From SCTG01 sp036005325 (GTDB lineage Bacteria > Nitrospirota > Nitrospiria > Nitrospirales > NS-4), in assembly GCA_036005325.1 (NCBI GenBank), contig DASYQR010000060.1:1-5965 (forward strand): DNA of 5,965 nt, read 5' to 3'. The notes beneath the pieces are model-generated. The model was given only the letters and a program-made list of their open reading frames with translations. It did no database searches and was not told the origin of the DNA. Of the stretch, positions 5,283 to 5,965 are shown one piece after another (the stretch's first letter is position 1; each line of letters starts with the position of its first letter). Made by a program: the position numbers and the translations under genes.

Positions 5283-5965
5283 CTATTTCGGCAATTCGGC
5301 GTTAAACATTTGCTCGCCCGGGTAGGTATCGGCCACAGGAACTCTCCCCCAGTTGCTCTCTGCCGCCTTCAATTCAAACAGAGGATTGCCCGTCTTCTGA
5401 TCGCGAATCCGAAAAGCAAACTCGCCGGGATGCTTGAATGACCTGATAACAGGATCCCGAGCAAAATTCGGAAGCGTGGCGGAGAATCTGCCGTCCGTGT
5501 CCAACTCGACAGTAGTGACCCTCCACGCGCCGAGGCCGCAGTCCGGCAAGCGGAAAAATTCACAGATCCACGAAGGCGTGTAGTCGACGTCCACGTAGAG
5601 TACTTCGACCTGTTGCAAGGTCAGTCCTCGCACCACGCCGCGAAAGCGGACAGTACCCAGAGGCTTTGGACTCACTTGAACAGTCCGGCCGTCCAAATCA
5701 GGCAGAGAGTCGAAGGTCATCGTCTCGATTTGATAACCCGAACAGGAAAGAATGACCTGCAGTCTTTCCACCGCCACGCCCTCGTGGACTGTCTCGATCT
5801 CGAACCCGGATGCTTCGGGCCTCGGCCTGGCGTGTCCCCCGTACCCGCCGAACGGCCCGACAAGAAAATATTGGAGCTGACAACTCCTGGTCTCTACGCT
5901 ACGAGGCAGAACCACCCGAATCGGATCATTGCCAGAAGAGAGCTGCGCCAAGGATTGAGGGCTGG
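5283..5965 (-). CDS. Uncharacterised, probably secreted protein (5' end outside window)
   Basis: The frame runs from the window edge to TAG at 5285-5283 and gives 226 visible residues; a TTG at 5951 is possible as a start but the frame is open beyond it. The visible start reads SPQSLAQLSSGND, where SLA followed by Q looks like a signal peptidase I site, so a signal peptide probably lies just upstream. Then come a conserved-looking YFLVGPFGGYGG (32-43), four cysteines (28, 74, 134, 142), and a predominantly beta-type pattern with DVDYTPSW (125-132), DTDGRFSATLPNF (155-167) and FRIRDQKTGNPLFEL (184-198). The DGRFSATLP segment is reminiscent of a carboxypeptidase-regulatory-like beta-sandwich, but this is weak. 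I do not recognise the family with certainty; it resembles acidobacterial exported hypothetical proteins. It is convergent with the broken S23 gene and appears less GC-rich than the kinase gene. Confidence 0.7.
   Translation of the reverse strand, partial: SPQSLAQLSSGNDPIRVVLPRSVETRSCQLQYFLVGPFGGYGGHARPRPEASGFEIETVHEGVAVERLQVILSCSGYQIETMTFDSLPDLDGRTVQVSPKPLGTVRFRGVVRGLTLQQVEVLYVDVDYTPSWICEFFRLPDCGLGAWRVTTVELDTDGRFSATLPNFARDPVIRSFKHPGEFAFRIRDQKTGNPLFELKAAESNWGRVPVADTYPGEQMFNAELPK

Noticed and set aside
1..5965. CRISPR array, tRNA, rRNA or riboswitch
   Set aside because: No regularly spaced repeat-spacer pattern, no tRNA-like cloverleaf or rRNA sequence, and no recognisable riboswitch core on either strand.

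Overview
This window looks like part of an Acidobacteriota genome, or that of a similar soil bacterium. The main reason is the first gene pair: a GC-rich ECF sigma factor of the acidobacterial type translationally coupled to a large Ser/Thr protein kinase with one transmembrane helix and a C-terminal TolB/PD40-type beta-propeller. This combination is heavily amplified in Acidobacteriota. The taxonomic call is inference; no rRNA or tRNA is present to confirm it.

Layout. 1-369 (+): 3' part of the sigma factor gene, cut by the window edge. 366-3236 (+): the 956-residue kinase, overlapping the sigma gene by ATGA. 3237-3340: a short convergent gap with a 9-bp tandem duplication and two small hairpins, the second a possible terminator. 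3341-4951 (-): a 536-residue protein of an uncharacterised family that resembles a selfish or mobile-element gene, with a C-terminal winged-helix-like segment. 4952-5033: an 82-bp divergent gap with an 8-bp inverted repeat touching the start of the 536-residue gene. 5034-5226 (+): a broken four-helix-bundle (S23/IVS-type) gene with an internal deletion and frame change, ending in five exact-period GCTGANN heptamers. 5283-5965 (-): an uncharacterised, probably secreted protein whose 5' end lies beyond the window.

The sigma factor and kinase form a coherent unit: a membrane sensor kinase whose phosphorylation may control, or act alongside, its partner sigma factor. The section from about 3285 to 5242 looks like accessory sequence lying between two host genes: an orphan uncharacterised ORF, a decayed S23 gene and short repeats. 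The most interesting part is the 536-residue protein and its flanks. It has no transposase, recombinase or reverse transcriptase signature that I can recognise, but its motif pattern suggests a nucleic-acid-handling protein of an undescribed mobile or repetitive unit. That remains a hypothesis.
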